NCBI GenBank assembly: GCA_038231395.1
Contig: JBBRLL010000003.1
Coordinates: 62,001-126,000, forward strand
Direction of reading: 5' to 3'
Source: Stagnihabitans sp038231395
GTDB lineage: Bacteria; Pseudomonadota; Alphaproteobacteria; Rhodobacterales; Rhodobacteraceae
Length of the DNA stretch: 64,000 bases
Within the stretch, counting starts at the first letter, position 1. Each line of letters opens with the position of its first letter. The position numbers were made by a program, and so were the translations under genes. Below are positions 33,678 to 43,603 of this stretch, in pieces. The notes beneath the pieces are model-generated. The model was not told the origin of the DNA and made no database searches. It saw only the letters and a program-made list of their open reading frames with translations.

Positions 33678-34679
33678 TCAGCCCCCGGTATGGCTCATAT
33701 GACGGCTGACCTGACCGGTTCCCTTGGCGCGGGAGTAGTCAAAGTCGTGGCCCTTGGGTTTACGGGCAATCGCAGAACGGATTGCGGTTTCCAGAGCCAT
33801 GTCATTGCTGCTGGCGCGCAGCGGTGCGCGCAGGTCGGCCATATCTTCCTGACCGAGGCACATATACAACTCTCCGGTGCAGGTCAGGCGCACGCGGTTG
33901 CAGCTTTCGCAGAAATTGTGGGTGAGGGGGGTGATCAGGCCGATCTTTTGCCCGGTCTCGGCCAGCCGCATGTAGCGCGCCGGGCCGCCGGTGCGTTCGG
34001 GCAGATCCACCAGCGTGAACCGAGTGGCCAGACGGGCGCGCAGATCATCCAGGCTCCAATACTGGTCGACGCGCTGCGCCTCGCCCATGTCGCCCATCGG
34101 CATGACCTCGATAAAGGTCAGGTCATGGCCATCGCGGGCGCACCAGTCGGCCAGCGTGAACAACTCATCCTCGTTAAAGCCCTTCAAGGCCACCGCGTTG
34201 ATCTTGACACGCAGCCCGGCTTCCTTGGCCGCAGCGATCCCGTCCAGCACTTGGGCCAGCCGCCCCCACCGGGTGATTTCGGCAAATTTCTTGTCGTCCA
34301 GCGTATCGACCGAAACATTGATCCGCTTGACGCCGCACGCCGCCAGATCCCCCGCATATTTGCGCAATTGAGAGCCGTTGGTGGTGACCGTCAGCTCTTT
34401 CAACCCAGAGCCGATCTGTCGCCCCATCGCCTCGAAAAACGACAGGATGCCCTTGCGCACCAAAGGCTCCCCGCCGGTGATCCGCAGCTTTTCCACACCC
34501 ATCCGCACGAAAGCGGAGCACAAACGTTCCAACTCCTCAAGGCTGAGAAGCTCGGCCTTGGGCAGAAAGGTCATATGCTCGGTCATGCAATAGGCGCAGC
34601 GAAAATCGCAGCGGTCCGTTACGGAGACGCGCAGATAGCTGATGGCGCGGGCGAAGGGGTCGATCATTGGGGCGGTCAT
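33678..34679 (-). CDS. moaA: GTP 3',8-cyclase (molybdenum cofactor synthesis)
   Basis: 334-aa radical SAM enzyme for the first step of molybdopterin synthesis. The N-terminal cluster is CDFRCAYCM (C-x3-C-x2-C), followed by LRITGGEPLVR. The C-terminal cluster motif is CESCNRVRLTCTGELYMCLG (C-x2-C-x13-C), and the protein ends in the conserved Gly-Gly. I chose the ATG at 34679 (MTAPMIDPF) because family proteins begin near here; the ATG 12 bases on is an alternative. No other moa genes are in the window. It follows the arginase gene by 92 bases in the same direction. Confidence 0.95.
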   Translation of the reverse strand: MTAPMIDPFARAISYLRVSVTDRCDFRCAYCMTEHMTFLPKAELLSLEELERLCSAFVRMGVEKLRITGGEPLVRKGILSFFEAMGRQIGSGLKELTVTTNGSQLRKYAGDLAACGVKRINVSVDTLDDKKFAEITRWGRLAQVLDGIAAAKEAGLRVKINAVALKGFNEDELFTLADWCARDGHDLTFIEVMPMGDMGEAQRVDQYWSLDDLRARLATRFTLVDLPERTGGPARYMRLAETGQKIGLITPLTHNFCESCNRVRLTCTGELYMCLGQEDMADLRAPLRASSNDMALETAIRSAIARKPKGHDFDYSRAKGTGQVSRHMSHTGG

Positions 34680-34771
34680 GGGGTAAGGATAGGCGCTTGG
34701 CGCGGGAAACGAAAGCCTGCAACCGATCAATCCCGGGGAATTGAAGCTGCAAATACGCCAGCGGTTCAGGC

Positions 34772-35713
34772 TCAAAAGCTGCGGGTCGGGCGGTCAAACA
34801 CTTTGCGCCCCATCAGACTGCCCACCAGATCGACCATCAGCTTGGCGGTTTTGCCACGTTCATCCAGAAACGGGTTCAACTCCACCAGGTCCAAAGAGGT
34901 CACCAACCCGGATTCGTGGAGCAGTTCCATCACCAGATGCGCCTCACGAAAGGTGGTGCCGCCGGGAACCGTGGTGCCAACGGCGGGTGCAATCGAGGGG
35001 TCAAGGAAGTCCACATCCAGTGACACATGCAACATGCCGTCTGCGGCTTTCACCGCCGCCAGAAACTCCCGCAACGGTGCCACAATGCCACGTTCGTCCA
35101 GCACGCGCATGTCATTGATGGCGATGTCATGGGTCAGCAAGGCCGCATGTTCGGCGGGGTCCACCGATCGGATGCCATAAAGGCAAATCCGTTCGGCAGG
35201 GATGATCGCCGGAAAGGCCGGGAAGGCGTCAAACCCCGCGCGCCCGGCGATATAGGCGACCGGCGTGCCATGCAGGTTGCCCGATGTTGTGGTGAGCGGG
35301 GTGTGAAAATCCGAATGCGCGTCGAGCCACAGCAGAAACAGTGGCCTCTCCACCGCCTTGGCATGGGCCGCAGCCCCTGCGACCGTGCCCAAAGCCAGCG
35401 AATGATCGCCACCCAGCACGATGGGCAACCGGTTCGCCTCCAATGCCGCGACGACGGCAGCAGACAGAACCTCGGTCCAGCCAAGGATCTCGGGCAACGA
35501 ATGGACCGCTGGATTGGCACAAGTGGCCGGTTTCAGGGCGGGCAGGGCAAGGTCGCCGCAATCTTCAACACCGTGGCCCAGTTCGGACACCGCCTGAGCG
35601 ATCCCGGCGACGCGGTAGGCCGCAGGCCCCATCACGCAACCGGCCCGGCGCTGGCCTGCATCGATCGGCGCGCCGATCAGGGTGACCTTGTTCAGGGCTG
35701 TCTGGGCCATCAT
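34772..35713 (-). CDS. rocF: Arginase
   Basis: 313-aa ureohydrolase converting arginine to ornithine and urea. The manganese ligand blocks are GGDHSLALG, WLDAHSDFHTP and SLDVDFLDPS; the GNLHGTPVAY segment following the second block is the arginase substrate loop. SLDLVELNPFLDERGKTA near the C-terminus is also diagnostic of arginase over agmatinase. The start is one of two consecutive ATGs at 35713/35710. A longer in-frame GTG start exists at 35908, but it would read through the dispersed palindrome and lacks family similarity. Confidence 0.93.
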   Translation of the reverse strand: MMAQTALNKVTLIGAPIDAGQRRAGCVMGPAAYRVAGIAQAVSELGHGVEDCGDLALPALKPATCANPAVHSLPEILGWTEVLSAAVVAALEANRLPIVLGGDHSLALGTVAGAAAHAKAVERPLFLLWLDAHSDFHTPLTTTSGNLHGTPVAYIAGRAGFDAFPAFPAIIPAERICLYGIRSVDPAEHAALLTHDIAINDMRVLDERGIVAPLREFLAAVKAADGMLHVSLDVDFLDPSIAPAVGTTVPGGTTFREAHLVMELLHESGLVTSLDLVELNPFLDERGKTAKLMVDLVGSLMGRKVFDRPTRSF

Positions 35714-35865
35714 GTCCTCCACGTTTGGCGCACTATCCCGGCTGACGCGCCTTGCGTCCATGGGCAAATTGCCGGACCATACGCGCCGCATCCCGCAATA
35801 TGCGCAAGCGCCCTGACAGATCGCGCGCAGCCGCCTGTCCTGAGGATCTGCGCCGCTTTGGATTT

Positions 35866-35893
35866 GGTAGGATGGGCCATTGGCCCATCTTGG
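35866..35893 (+). repeat. Dispersed palindrome, copy 2
   Basis: GGTAG followed by GATGGGCCA-T-TGGCCCATC, then TTGG. It matches the element at 16237-16260 in the flanks (GGTAG, CTTG) and most of the stem. It lies between the divergent arginase and ccmF genes, so here it cannot be a simple terminator. Confidence 0.7.
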
Positions 35894-35966
35894 CGCATCA
35901 GACCACACCCCATTGGATCGGCCCGAAAATCGGCCTATGTTCCCCGCAAACCCAATGGAGGCTGCC

Positions 35967-37934
35967 GTGATCGTAGAGCTTGGACATTTCGCCCTGATCC
36001 TTGCCTTTGTTGTGGCGGCAATTCAGGCGGTCCTGCCGATGATCGGGGCGCAGCGCAACGATCCGGTGCTGATGGCAGTGGCAGGGCCCGCCTCCACCGC
36101 GCAATTCCTGCTGGTGGCCTTCAGCTTCGGTGCCCTCACCTATGCCTTTGTCACGGACGATTTCAGCTTGCGGCTGGTGGTAGACAACTCGCTGGTCCTG
36201 AAGCCGATGCTCTACAAGGTTGCCGGAGTTTGGGGCAACCATGAAGGCTCACTTCTGCTATGGGTGCTGGCGCTCAGCCTTTACGGTGCCACAGCCCACT
36301 GGTTTGGCGGCCAGCTTCCTGCTCGGCTGAAAGCCCGGGTGCTGTCGGTGCAGGGGGCGATTGCGGTGGCGTTTCTGGCCTTCATGCTTTGGACGTCCAA
36401 CCCTTTTCTGCGGCTGGCCTACCCGCCGATGAACGGCCATGACATGAACCCCTTGTTGCAAGACCCCGGTTTGGCCTTTCACCCGCCGTTCCTGTACCTC
36501 GGCTATGTCGGGTTGAGCATGGCCTTCGCCTTCGCCGTCGCAGCCTTGATCGAGGGCAGGGTGGACGCCGCCTGGGGCCGCTGGGTCCGGCCGTGGACGC
36601 TTGCCGCCTGGCTGTTCTTGACCATCGGCATCACCATGGGCTCGCTTTGGGCCTATTACGAACTTGGCTGGGGCGGCTTCTGGTTCTGGGACCCGGTGGA
36701 GAATGCCTCTTTCATGCCGTGGCTGATCGCGACAGCGCTTTTGCACTCCGCCATCGTGGTCGAAAAGCGTGAGTCGCTGAAGGCCTGGACCATGTTGCTG
36801 GCCATTCTGGCCTTTGGGTTTTCGCTGATCGGCACCTTTATTGTGCGGTCCGGGGTGATCACCTCGGTCCACGCCTTTGCATCGGACCCGACGCGGGGCA
36901 TGTTCGTCCTGGGCATCCTCGCGGTGTTTGTCGGGGGCGCGCTGACCCTGTTTGCCTTGCGTGCCGGACAGTTGGAGGCGAAGGGCGTCTTTGCCATGGT
37001 CAGCCGCGAAACCGGCCTTGTGGTGAACAACCTTTTGCTGACGGTCGCGTGTTTCGTGGTCTTCATCGGCACCATCTGGCCCTTGATTGCCGAGATCCTG
37101 TGGAGCCGCGCAGTCTCGGTCGGCGCGCCGTTCTTCAATGCGGCCTTCATGCCCTTCATCATCGCTTTGGCCATCGTGCTGCCGATCGGCGCAGTCCTGC
37201 CGTGGAAACGGGCGGAGCTTGGACGGGCGATGCGCCCCTTTGCCGGGGCTTTGGCCTTGGCTTTGGCGGCAGCCCTGTTGGCCTACACCCTGTCCAGTGG
37301 AAAGTCGCCGCTTGGCCCCTTGGGCGTGGCTTTGGCGGTCTGGCTGGTGGCAGGTACGGTGGTGGACGTGATGCAACGCTGCGGACGCGGCGGCCTTGGC
37401 CAGCGCCTTGGACGTTTAAGCCGATTGCCCCGCGCCGATTGGGGCCGCTTCACCGCCCATGCAGGTCTTGGCGTGATGATCTTCGGCGTGGTGGCGCTGA
37501 CCTCGTGGGCGGTAGAAGACATCCGCGTGGTCAAAGAGGGTGAGACGTTCACATTAGGCCCCTATCAGGTGCAACTGACCGACGTGCATGATCAACAAGG
37601 CCCGAACTATACCGCGCGCGTCGCCGATATGCGGGTGACCAAGGCCGGGGCAGAGGTGGCCATCATGCATCCTGCCAAGCGGACCTATCCGGTTGCAGGC
37701 ATGGCCACGACCGAGGCTGCGATCCGACCCGGCATTTTTGGCGATATCTATCTGGTGGTCGGTGACCCGCAAACCGGAGGCGGCTATGCGGTGCGGTCCT
37801 ATCTGAAACCGTTTGCCGATTGGCTGTGGCTCGGCGGTTTGATGATGGCTGCGGGTGGTGTGCTTAGCCTGACCGACCGCCGCTACCGCGTGGCTGCTGG
37901 CGCGCGCAAACCAATCGGAGTGCCAGCGGAATGA
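35967..37934 (+). CDS. ccmF: Cytochrome c haem lyase subunit CcmF
   Basis: 655-aa polytopic protein of cytochrome c maturation system I. The tryptophan-rich WWD signature is GWGGFWFWDPVENASFMPW in the middle third, with many membrane helices around it. CcmF accepts haem from CcmE and, with CcmH, attaches it to apocytochrome in the periplasm. The start is a GTG at 35967, six bases after GGAGG, which gives VIVELGHFALIL and the usual length. It overlaps ccmH by four bases. ccmE and ccmG, often adjacent, are absent here. Confidence 0.95.
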   Translation: MIVELGHFALILAFVVAAIQAVLPMIGAQRNDPVLMAVAGPASTAQFLLVAFSFGALTYAFVTDDFSLRLVVDNSLVLKPMLYKVAGVWGNHEGSLLLWVLALSLYGATAHWFGGQLPARLKARVLSVQGAIAVAFLAFMLWTSNPFLRLAYPPMNGHDMNPLLQDPGLAFHPPFLYLGYVGLSMAFAFAVAALIEGRVDAAWGRWVRPWTLAAWLFLTIGITMGSLWAYYELGWGGFWFWDPVENASFMPWLIATALLHSAIVVEKRESLKAWTMLLAILAFGFSLIGTFIVRSGVITSVHAFASDPTRGMFVLGILAVFVGGALTLFALRAGQLEAKGVFAMVSRETGLVVNNLLLTVACFVVFIGTIWPLIAEILWSRAVSVGAPFFNAAFMPFIIALAIVLPIGAVLPWKRAELGRAMRPFAGALALALAAALLAYTLSSGKSPLGPLGVALAVWLVAGTVVDVMQRCGRGGLGQRLGRLSRLPRADWGRFTAHAGLGVMIFGVVALTSWAVEDIRVVKEGETFTLGPYQVQLTDVHDQQGPNYTARVADMRVTKAGAEVAIMHPAKRTYPVAGMATTEAAIRPGIFGDIYLVVGDPQTGGGYAVRSYLKPFADWLWLGGLMMAAGGVLSLTDRRYRVAAGARKPIGVPAE

Positions 37935-38383
37935 AGCGCGTTTTGTTCGCCGTTGCGCTGGCTGTGCTGGCCACCCCGGCCTTGGCGGTGCGCCCGGACG
38001 AAGTGCTGCCAGACCCCGCAATGGAAGCCCGCGCCCGTGACCTGAGCCAAGGCTTGCGCTGTCTGGTCTGCCGAAACGAAAGCATTGATGACAGCGATGC
38101 CGATCTGGCGCATGACCTGCGGGTTTTGCTGCGGCAAAGGATCACGGCAGGGGACACCGATGCGCAGGCGGTGGCCTATATTGTCGCCCGCTATGGCGAG
38201 TTCGTTTTGCTGAACCCCACCACCAAAGGCGCCAACCTGATCTTGTGGCTGGCGGGGCCACTGGCCTTGCTGGGCGGCGCGGTGCTGGCCTTTGGTGTTG
38301 CCCGCCACCGTTCCAAAGCGCCGGAAGCGGCGGGTCTTTCGGCAGAGGATCAGGCGCGGGTGGCCGACCTGTTGAAGGAATAG
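37931..38383 (+). CDS. ccmH: Cytochrome c maturation protein CcmH/CycL
   Basis: 150-aa membrane-anchored thiol protein. It has a signal sequence (VLFAVALAVLATPALA), the redox motif LRCLVCRNESI (C-x2-C) that reduces apocytochrome haem-binding cysteines, and a C-terminal helix (LILWLAGPLALLGGAVLAFG). The start overlaps the ccmF stop in ATGA, so the two are translationally coupled. This is the short CcmH form; the TPR part (CcmI) is separate and not in the window. Confidence 0.94.
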   Translation: MKRVLFAVALAVLATPALAVRPDEVLPDPAMEARARDLSQGLRCLVCRNESIDDSDADLAHDLRVLLRQRITAGDTDAQAVAYIVARYGEFVLLNPTTKGANLILWLAGPLALLGGAVLAFGVARHRSKAPEAAGLSAEDQARVADLLKE

Positions 38384-38416
38384 CGGAGGGCTTCCGCCCC
38401 CCGCACCCCCTGACCA

Positions 38417-38438
38417 AAAGGGCCTGAACGGCCCCTTT
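38417..38438. terminator. Convergent hairpin between ccmH and ilvH
   Basis: AAAGGGCC-TGAAC-GGCCCCTTT, a GC-rich stem with one unpaired C flanked by A and T runs, so it could end transcription from either side. It lies in the ~100-base gap between two convergent genes. Confidence 0.6.
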
Positions 38439-38460
38439 GGGAACCCCTTGGACGCCGCGT

Positions 38461-38493
38461 GCCCTCAGACTCCGCCTGCCCTCAGACTCCGCG
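38461..38493 (+). repeat. Direct repeat duplicating the ilvH stop codon
   Basis: GCCCTCAGACTCCGC occurs at 38461 and again at 38478 with a 17-base period. The right copy contains the ilvH stop (minus strand GGAGTCTGA). The left copy repeats the same codons just beyond it. Confidence 0.9.
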
Positions 38494-39042
38494 AGACAGC
38501 GCCGCGATTCCGGTGCGGGCGATTTCGCGCAAACCAAGCGGCCGCATCAGGTCTGCGAAGGCGTCGATCTTTTCCGCGGTGCCGGTCATCTCGAACACAA
38601 AGCTTTCCAGGGTGCTATCCACCACGTTGGCCCGGAAAATCTCGGCCAGACGCAGCGCCTCGATCCGGAATTCACCTTTGCCAGCCACCTTGAACAGCGC
38701 CAGCTCGCGCTGCACCGACGGCCCTTCGGCGGTCAGGTCATGCACTTCATGCACCACGACCATCCGTTCCAGCTGCGCCTTGATCTGGGCGATCACCTGC
38801 GGCGTGCCGCGCGTGACCACGGTGATCCGGCTCAGATGCCCCTCATGGTCGACCTCTGCCACCGTCAGGCTTTCGATGTTATAGCCCCGGCCCGAGAACA
38901 ACCCGATCACCCGCGCCAGAACCCCGCTTTCGTTGGCCACCACCACGGCGAGGGTGTGGCTTTCGATCACCTCCCCATTGGGGTCGCGCAGGTCATAGGC
39001 CGAATGGCTTGAGGAGCCGCGTTTGATGTTGAGAGCGTTCAT
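38482..39042 (-). CDS. ilvH: Acetolactate synthase small (regulatory) subunit
   Basis: 186-aa regulatory subunit of acetohydroxyacid synthase, the first common enzyme of branched-chain amino acid synthesis. The ACT domain lies near residues 28-105 (HTLAVVVANESGVLARVIGL, SRGYNIESLTV-type segment), giving valine feedback. The C-terminal AHAS_SSU domain follows (FRANVVDSTLESFVFEMTG). The ATG at 39042 (MNALNIK) is preferred because GGTGG precedes it; an ATG four codons earlier is possible. It is third gene of the ilvI unit. Confidence 0.94.
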   Translation of the reverse strand: MNALNIKRGSSSHSAYDLRDPNGEVIESHTLAVVVANESGVLARVIGLFSGRGYNIESLTVAEVDHEGHLSRITVVTRGTPQVIAQIKAQLERMVVVHEVHDLTAEGPSVQRELALFKVAGKGEFRIEALRLAEIFRANVVDSTLESFVFEMTGTAEKIDAFADLMRPLGLREIARTGIAALSRGV

Positions 39043-39070
39043 TGCACCACCCATTTTTGTTCAAGGCCCA

Positions 39071-39292
39071 CTATCGGCGCCATATCTGTTTCATTTCTTG
39101 ATCAAACCAGAGTTCGCAATCAAACCGAGGACCAGCCGTCGAACGAAAGCTAAGGGCATTCGGGTAGCGAGCCAGAAGCCAAGACCGAAACGCCTCAAAG
39201 GGAGGCATGTCGGCTGTCGAATCATATTTGACCTGCCGAGCCCAATCGTGAACTACCCCGCGCACCAATCTCTCGGAATCACCTTTGGTCAA
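39071..39292 (-). CDS. Small hypothetical protein between ilvI and ilvH
   Basis: 73-aa frame that starts 12 bases after the ilvI stop and ends 28 bases before ilvH, in the same direction. It reads like a folded soluble protein (VRGVVHDWARQVKYDS, FEAFRSWLLARYP, FDCELWFDQEMKQIW), rich in Trp, Phe and Arg. Base composition is visibly less GC-rich than the two ilv genes. No family recognised. It would be co-transcribed with, and attenuated together with, ilvI. It may be an insertion in the operon or a lineage-specific accessory gene. Confidence 0.6.
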   Translation of the reverse strand: MTKGDSERLVRGVVHDWARQVKYDSTADMPPFEAFRSWLLARYPNALSFRSTAGPRFDCELWFDQEMKQIWRR

Positions 39293-39304
39293 TTTTCATT
39301 TCCA

Positions 39305-41056
<1,752 letters not shown>

Positions 41057-41148
41057 CGTCTGTTCCTTTATTCCAACACTCAGGCTGGCATTTTCATTCA
41101 ATCCTATGGGCCAACACGTTGGATACGCCACCTTTTTGGGTACGCCAA

Positions 41149-41176
41149 CAAAAAGCCCCCGGGAGGTCCTGGGGGC
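41149..41176 (-). terminator. Attenuator terminator of the ilvI leader
   Basis: On the minus strand GCCCCC-(10 bases)-GGGGGC is followed by TTTTTG, a standard intrinsic terminator about 95 bases before ilvI. Its left arm shares three bases with CCATGCGCC (41174-41182), which is perfectly complementary to GGCGCATGG (41211-41219) inside the leader coding sequence. That pairing would exclude the terminator. Confidence 0.85.
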
Positions 41177-41202
41177 GCATGGTCACCGACTTGGGTTTGC
41201 CG

Positions 41203-41250
41203 TTACCGGCCCATGCGCCAACATCTGACTGATACTAGAATGAGAACCAT
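41203..41250 (-). CDS. ilv leader peptide (attenuation)
   Basis: A 15-residue frame: M-V-L-I-L-V-S-V-R-C-W-R-M-G-R, then TAA. Six of residues 2-8 are Val, Leu or Ile. Stalling at these codons would leave GGCGCATGG (codons 11-14) free to pair with CCATGCGCC and block the terminator, so ilvI is transcribed. A ribosome that finishes the leader would cover GGCGCATGG and allow termination. This matches classical branched-chain amino acid attenuation. No Shine-Dalgarno stronger than GGGAC upstream is evident. Confidence 0.82.
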   Translation of the reverse strand: MVLILVSVRCWRMGR

Positions 41251-41590
41251 GTCCCGCCCCGTTTCCCGTTTCTTTCGCGAATGCCATTTCACGTGACGGG
41301 GACATTATGGTCGGCTGAAAGGGGCGTCAACCGCAAATCGACATGTAAAATGTCGCCGTGGTAGGTTTTTTTGAACTAATCTTGCGACAGGGGGTATGAT
41401 TTCGCAACTTCCGGCAAAATCGACGCATCAGGGCAGGGCGCTGCCGGCCAAATCGGCGGAAATTGGCCTAATGTAAATATGTGTAACATGGCATCTTGAA
41501 CGGACCACGGGTGGGGGCCATCTTGGGTCCATGTGAAAAGCCTTCACATTCAACCGTAACACCAACCTTAAGCCAAGGAGAGCAACGCCG
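41251..41590. other. Divergent region between ilv leader and DUF2852 gene
   Basis: 340 bases with promoters for both directions expected. Apart from the ilv leader to its left I see no conserved structure; the part around 41330-41480 is AT-richer. Confidence 0.55.
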
Positions 41591-42136
41591 ATGTACAGTC
41601 AGTTCCAAACCCGACCCGTGATGCGCGGTCCGGGTGGCATTTTCACCATGGCGCGCAATGTCGAAGCCTGGCTTGACGATCGCGGCAAGCCGGCATGGAT
41701 CGCCGCTATGGTCCTGTCTTTCATCTTTGTCTGGCCCGTCGGCCTCGCCCTTCTGGCCTATATGATCTGGAGAAAACGTATGTTCAACCGTTCGACCTAT
41801 GGCGACAGCCGCACGACTGACTCTCGCCAATCCGAATCCCGGGGCGGCCCATGGGCCAACCAGTTCGGCAGCCAGTGGGGCGGCAAATCCTGCGGCCACC
41901 GCTATTCGGGCTTCCGGTCCTCGGGCAACTCGGCCTTCGACGCTTACAAGGAAGAAACGTTGCGCCGCCTGCAAGACGAGCAAGAGGCCTTCCAGTCCTT
42001 CCTGCAACGCTTGCGTGAGGCCAAGGACAAGACCGAGTTCGACAATTTCATGGACGATCGGGCCCGTCAGGCCAAATCGCCCGAAGCACCGACCGACGTG
42101 ACCGCCGCCAACCCGACCGACGGAAACGTCAACTGA
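41591..42136 (+). CDS. DUF2852 family membrane protein
   Basis: 181-aa protein of a family common in alphaproteobacteria. A hydrophobic helix (AMVLSFIFVWPVGLALLAYMIW) spans about residues 39-60. A Ser/Gly/Arg-rich stretch follows, then a charged helix (FDAYKEETLRRLQDEQEAFQSFL continues as a likely coiled coil) and a polar tail. The family is uncharacterised. AAGGAGAGC lies just before the ATG. It is followed after a GC-rich hairpin by an RDD gene. Confidence 0.88.
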   Translation: MYSQFQTRPVMRGPGGIFTMARNVEAWLDDRGKPAWIAAMVLSFIFVWPVGLALLAYMIWRKRMFNRSTYGDSRTTDSRQSESRGGPWANQFGSQWGGKSCGHRYSGFRSSGNSAFDAYKEETLRRLQDEQEAFQSFLQRLREAKDKTEFDNFMDDRARQAKSPEAPTDVTAANPTDGNVN

Positions 42137-42151
42137 TACCGTAGCACCCCT

Positions 42152-42175
42152 GCGGCCCCGAACTTGCGGGGCCGC
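42152..42175 (+). terminator. Hairpin after DUF2852 gene
   Basis: GCGGCCCC-GAACTTGC-GGGGCCGC, a perfect 8-bp stem, followed by ATCTTCCCC. The T-run is poor, so it may only partly terminate before the RDD gene 23 bases on. Confidence 0.6.
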
Positions 42176-42198
42176 ATCTTCCCCGAAGGGAACCCCCG

Positions 42199-42648
42199 AT
42201 GTACGCCGACAATTCCAAGACCATCCACATGATCCCGCAAGACCTGCTTTATGCCGATGTGGTGCCGCGCCGTGCCATCGCCTGGTTGATCGACACGGTG
42301 ATGATCGCCCTGCTGGTTGGCTTGTTGATCCCGCTGACCGGGTTTCTGGCCTTGTTTTTTCTGGGCGGGCTTTATCTGGTCGTCAGCTTTGTCTACCGCT
42401 GGATGGGTCTGGCCCGCGCCTCTGGCACGCTTGGCATGCGGCTGATGGGCCTGACCCTGCGCGACCGCTTTGGTGCCCCGGTCGACGGTTTGACTGCTTT
42501 TTTGCACACACTTGGTTATACGCTCTCGGTGGCGTTCGTCTTCCCGCAGGTGATCTCAATCCTTTTGATGGCGTTCACCCGCGCCCATCAGGGCGCCAGT
42601 GACATCGTGCTGGGCACCGCATTGGTCAACCAAGCTGCCTTTCGCTGA
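42199..42648 (+). CDS. RDD family membrane protein
   Basis: 149-aa integral membrane protein. The RDD motif region is VVPRRAIAWLIDTVMIALLV, with the conserved Arg and Asp, and the second element TLGMRLMGLTLRD is also typical. Three or four hydrophobic segments are present. RDD proteins are poorly understood; some act in cation transport. GAAGGG precedes the ATG. Confidence 0.88.
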   Translation: MYADNSKTIHMIPQDLLYADVVPRRAIAWLIDTVMIALLVGLLIPLTGFLALFFLGGLYLVVSFVYRWMGLARASGTLGMRLMGLTLRDRFGAPVDGLTAFLHTLGYTLSVAFVFPQVISILLMAFTRAHQGASDIVLGTALVNQAAFR

Positions 42649-42734
42649 TGCAGAGCGGCGCTGACCCCACCAAGGCCCTTGGCGAGAGCCCCGGGCCTTG
42701 CTAACCTGTGGCCTGACCTCGCATAAAGAAGCCC

Positions 42735-43565
42735 ATGCGCCACACCCTGCCCATAGCACCCCAGTTCTACGTGACGGCCCCGCAACCTTGTCCTTATCTT
42801 GAGGGCAGGATGGAGCGGAAGCTGTTCACCGCCTTGCAGGGTGAATATGCGCAGCGCCTGAATGACGCGCTGTCCAAGCAAGGGTTTCGCCGCAGCCAGA
42901 ACGTCCTGTACCGGCCATCCTGTGCCGAATGTTCCGCCTGCCTGTCAGCCCGGATCCGCGTGGCCGATTTTGAGCCCTCTCGCACCCACAAACGCGTGAT
43001 GAAAGGGGCGGCTCACCTGCGCCGCAACGCCACCTCGCCTTGGGCGACCGAGGATCAGTTTGCCCTGTTCCGCCGCTATCTGGATGCGCGCCACGCCGAT
43101 GGCGGCATGGCCGATATGGATGTCTTCGAATTCGCCGCGATGGTCGAAGAGACCCCGATCAAATCCCGCGTCATCGAATACACCCGGCCCTCCACCCCCG
43201 GAGAGCGCGGCCGACCGCTGGCCTGCGTCAGCCTGACCGATGTGTTCGACGATGGCCTGTCGATGGTCTATTCGTTCTATGACCCCGATTTGCAGGCGCT
43301 TAGCCTTGGTACCTTTGCCATCCTTGACCATATCGAAATCGCGCGTGAGGCCGGGTTGCCCTATGTCTATCTGGGCTACTGGGTGCCCGGCAGCCGCAAG
43401 ATGGGCTACAAAGCCAACTTCTCGGCGCTGGAGATTTACAAGGGTGGCGCATGGCAACCGATCGGTGACCCCGCCGCGCACCGTGCCGAACTGCACCCGC
43501 TGTCCGTCGAACCCATCGCCGAACAGGTCGCACGCATAGCCCTTCCCGAAGCCCGCTCGGTATGA
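42735..43565 (+). CDS. bpt: Aspartate/glutamate leucyltransferase (arginyltransferase family)
   Basis: 276-aa aminoacyl-tRNA-protein transferase that attaches Leu (Bpt type) to N-terminal Asp or Glu, creating N-degrons for ClpAP/ClpS. The N-domain has CPYLEGRMERKLFT and RPSCAECSACLSARI, with the conserved cysteines of the ATE fold. The C-domain has YSFYDPDLQALSLGTFAIL and GYWVPGSRKMGYKANF, diagnostic for the family. Length agrees with alphaproteobacterial Bpt. Confidence 0.94.
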   Translation: MRHTLPIAPQFYVTAPQPCPYLEGRMERKLFTALQGEYAQRLNDALSKQGFRRSQNVLYRPSCAECSACLSARIRVADFEPSRTHKRVMKGAAHLRRNATSPWATEDQFALFRRYLDARHADGGMADMDVFEFAAMVEETPIKSRVIEYTRPSTPGERGRPLACVSLTDVFDDGLSMVYSFYDPDLQALSLGTFAILDHIEIAREAGLPYVYLGYWVPGSRKMGYKANFSALEIYKGGAWQPIGDPAAHRAELHPLSVEPIAEQVARIALPEARSV

Positions 43566-43603
43566 GGCAGGTGGCTTGAGGATGGGTGTGTGAGGATGGC
43601 ACT

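Noticed and set aside
35714..35908. N-terminal extension of arginase from a GTG at 35908
   Set aside because: 65 extra residues with no arginase similarity, reading through the dispersed palindrome; the ATG at 35713 fits the family.
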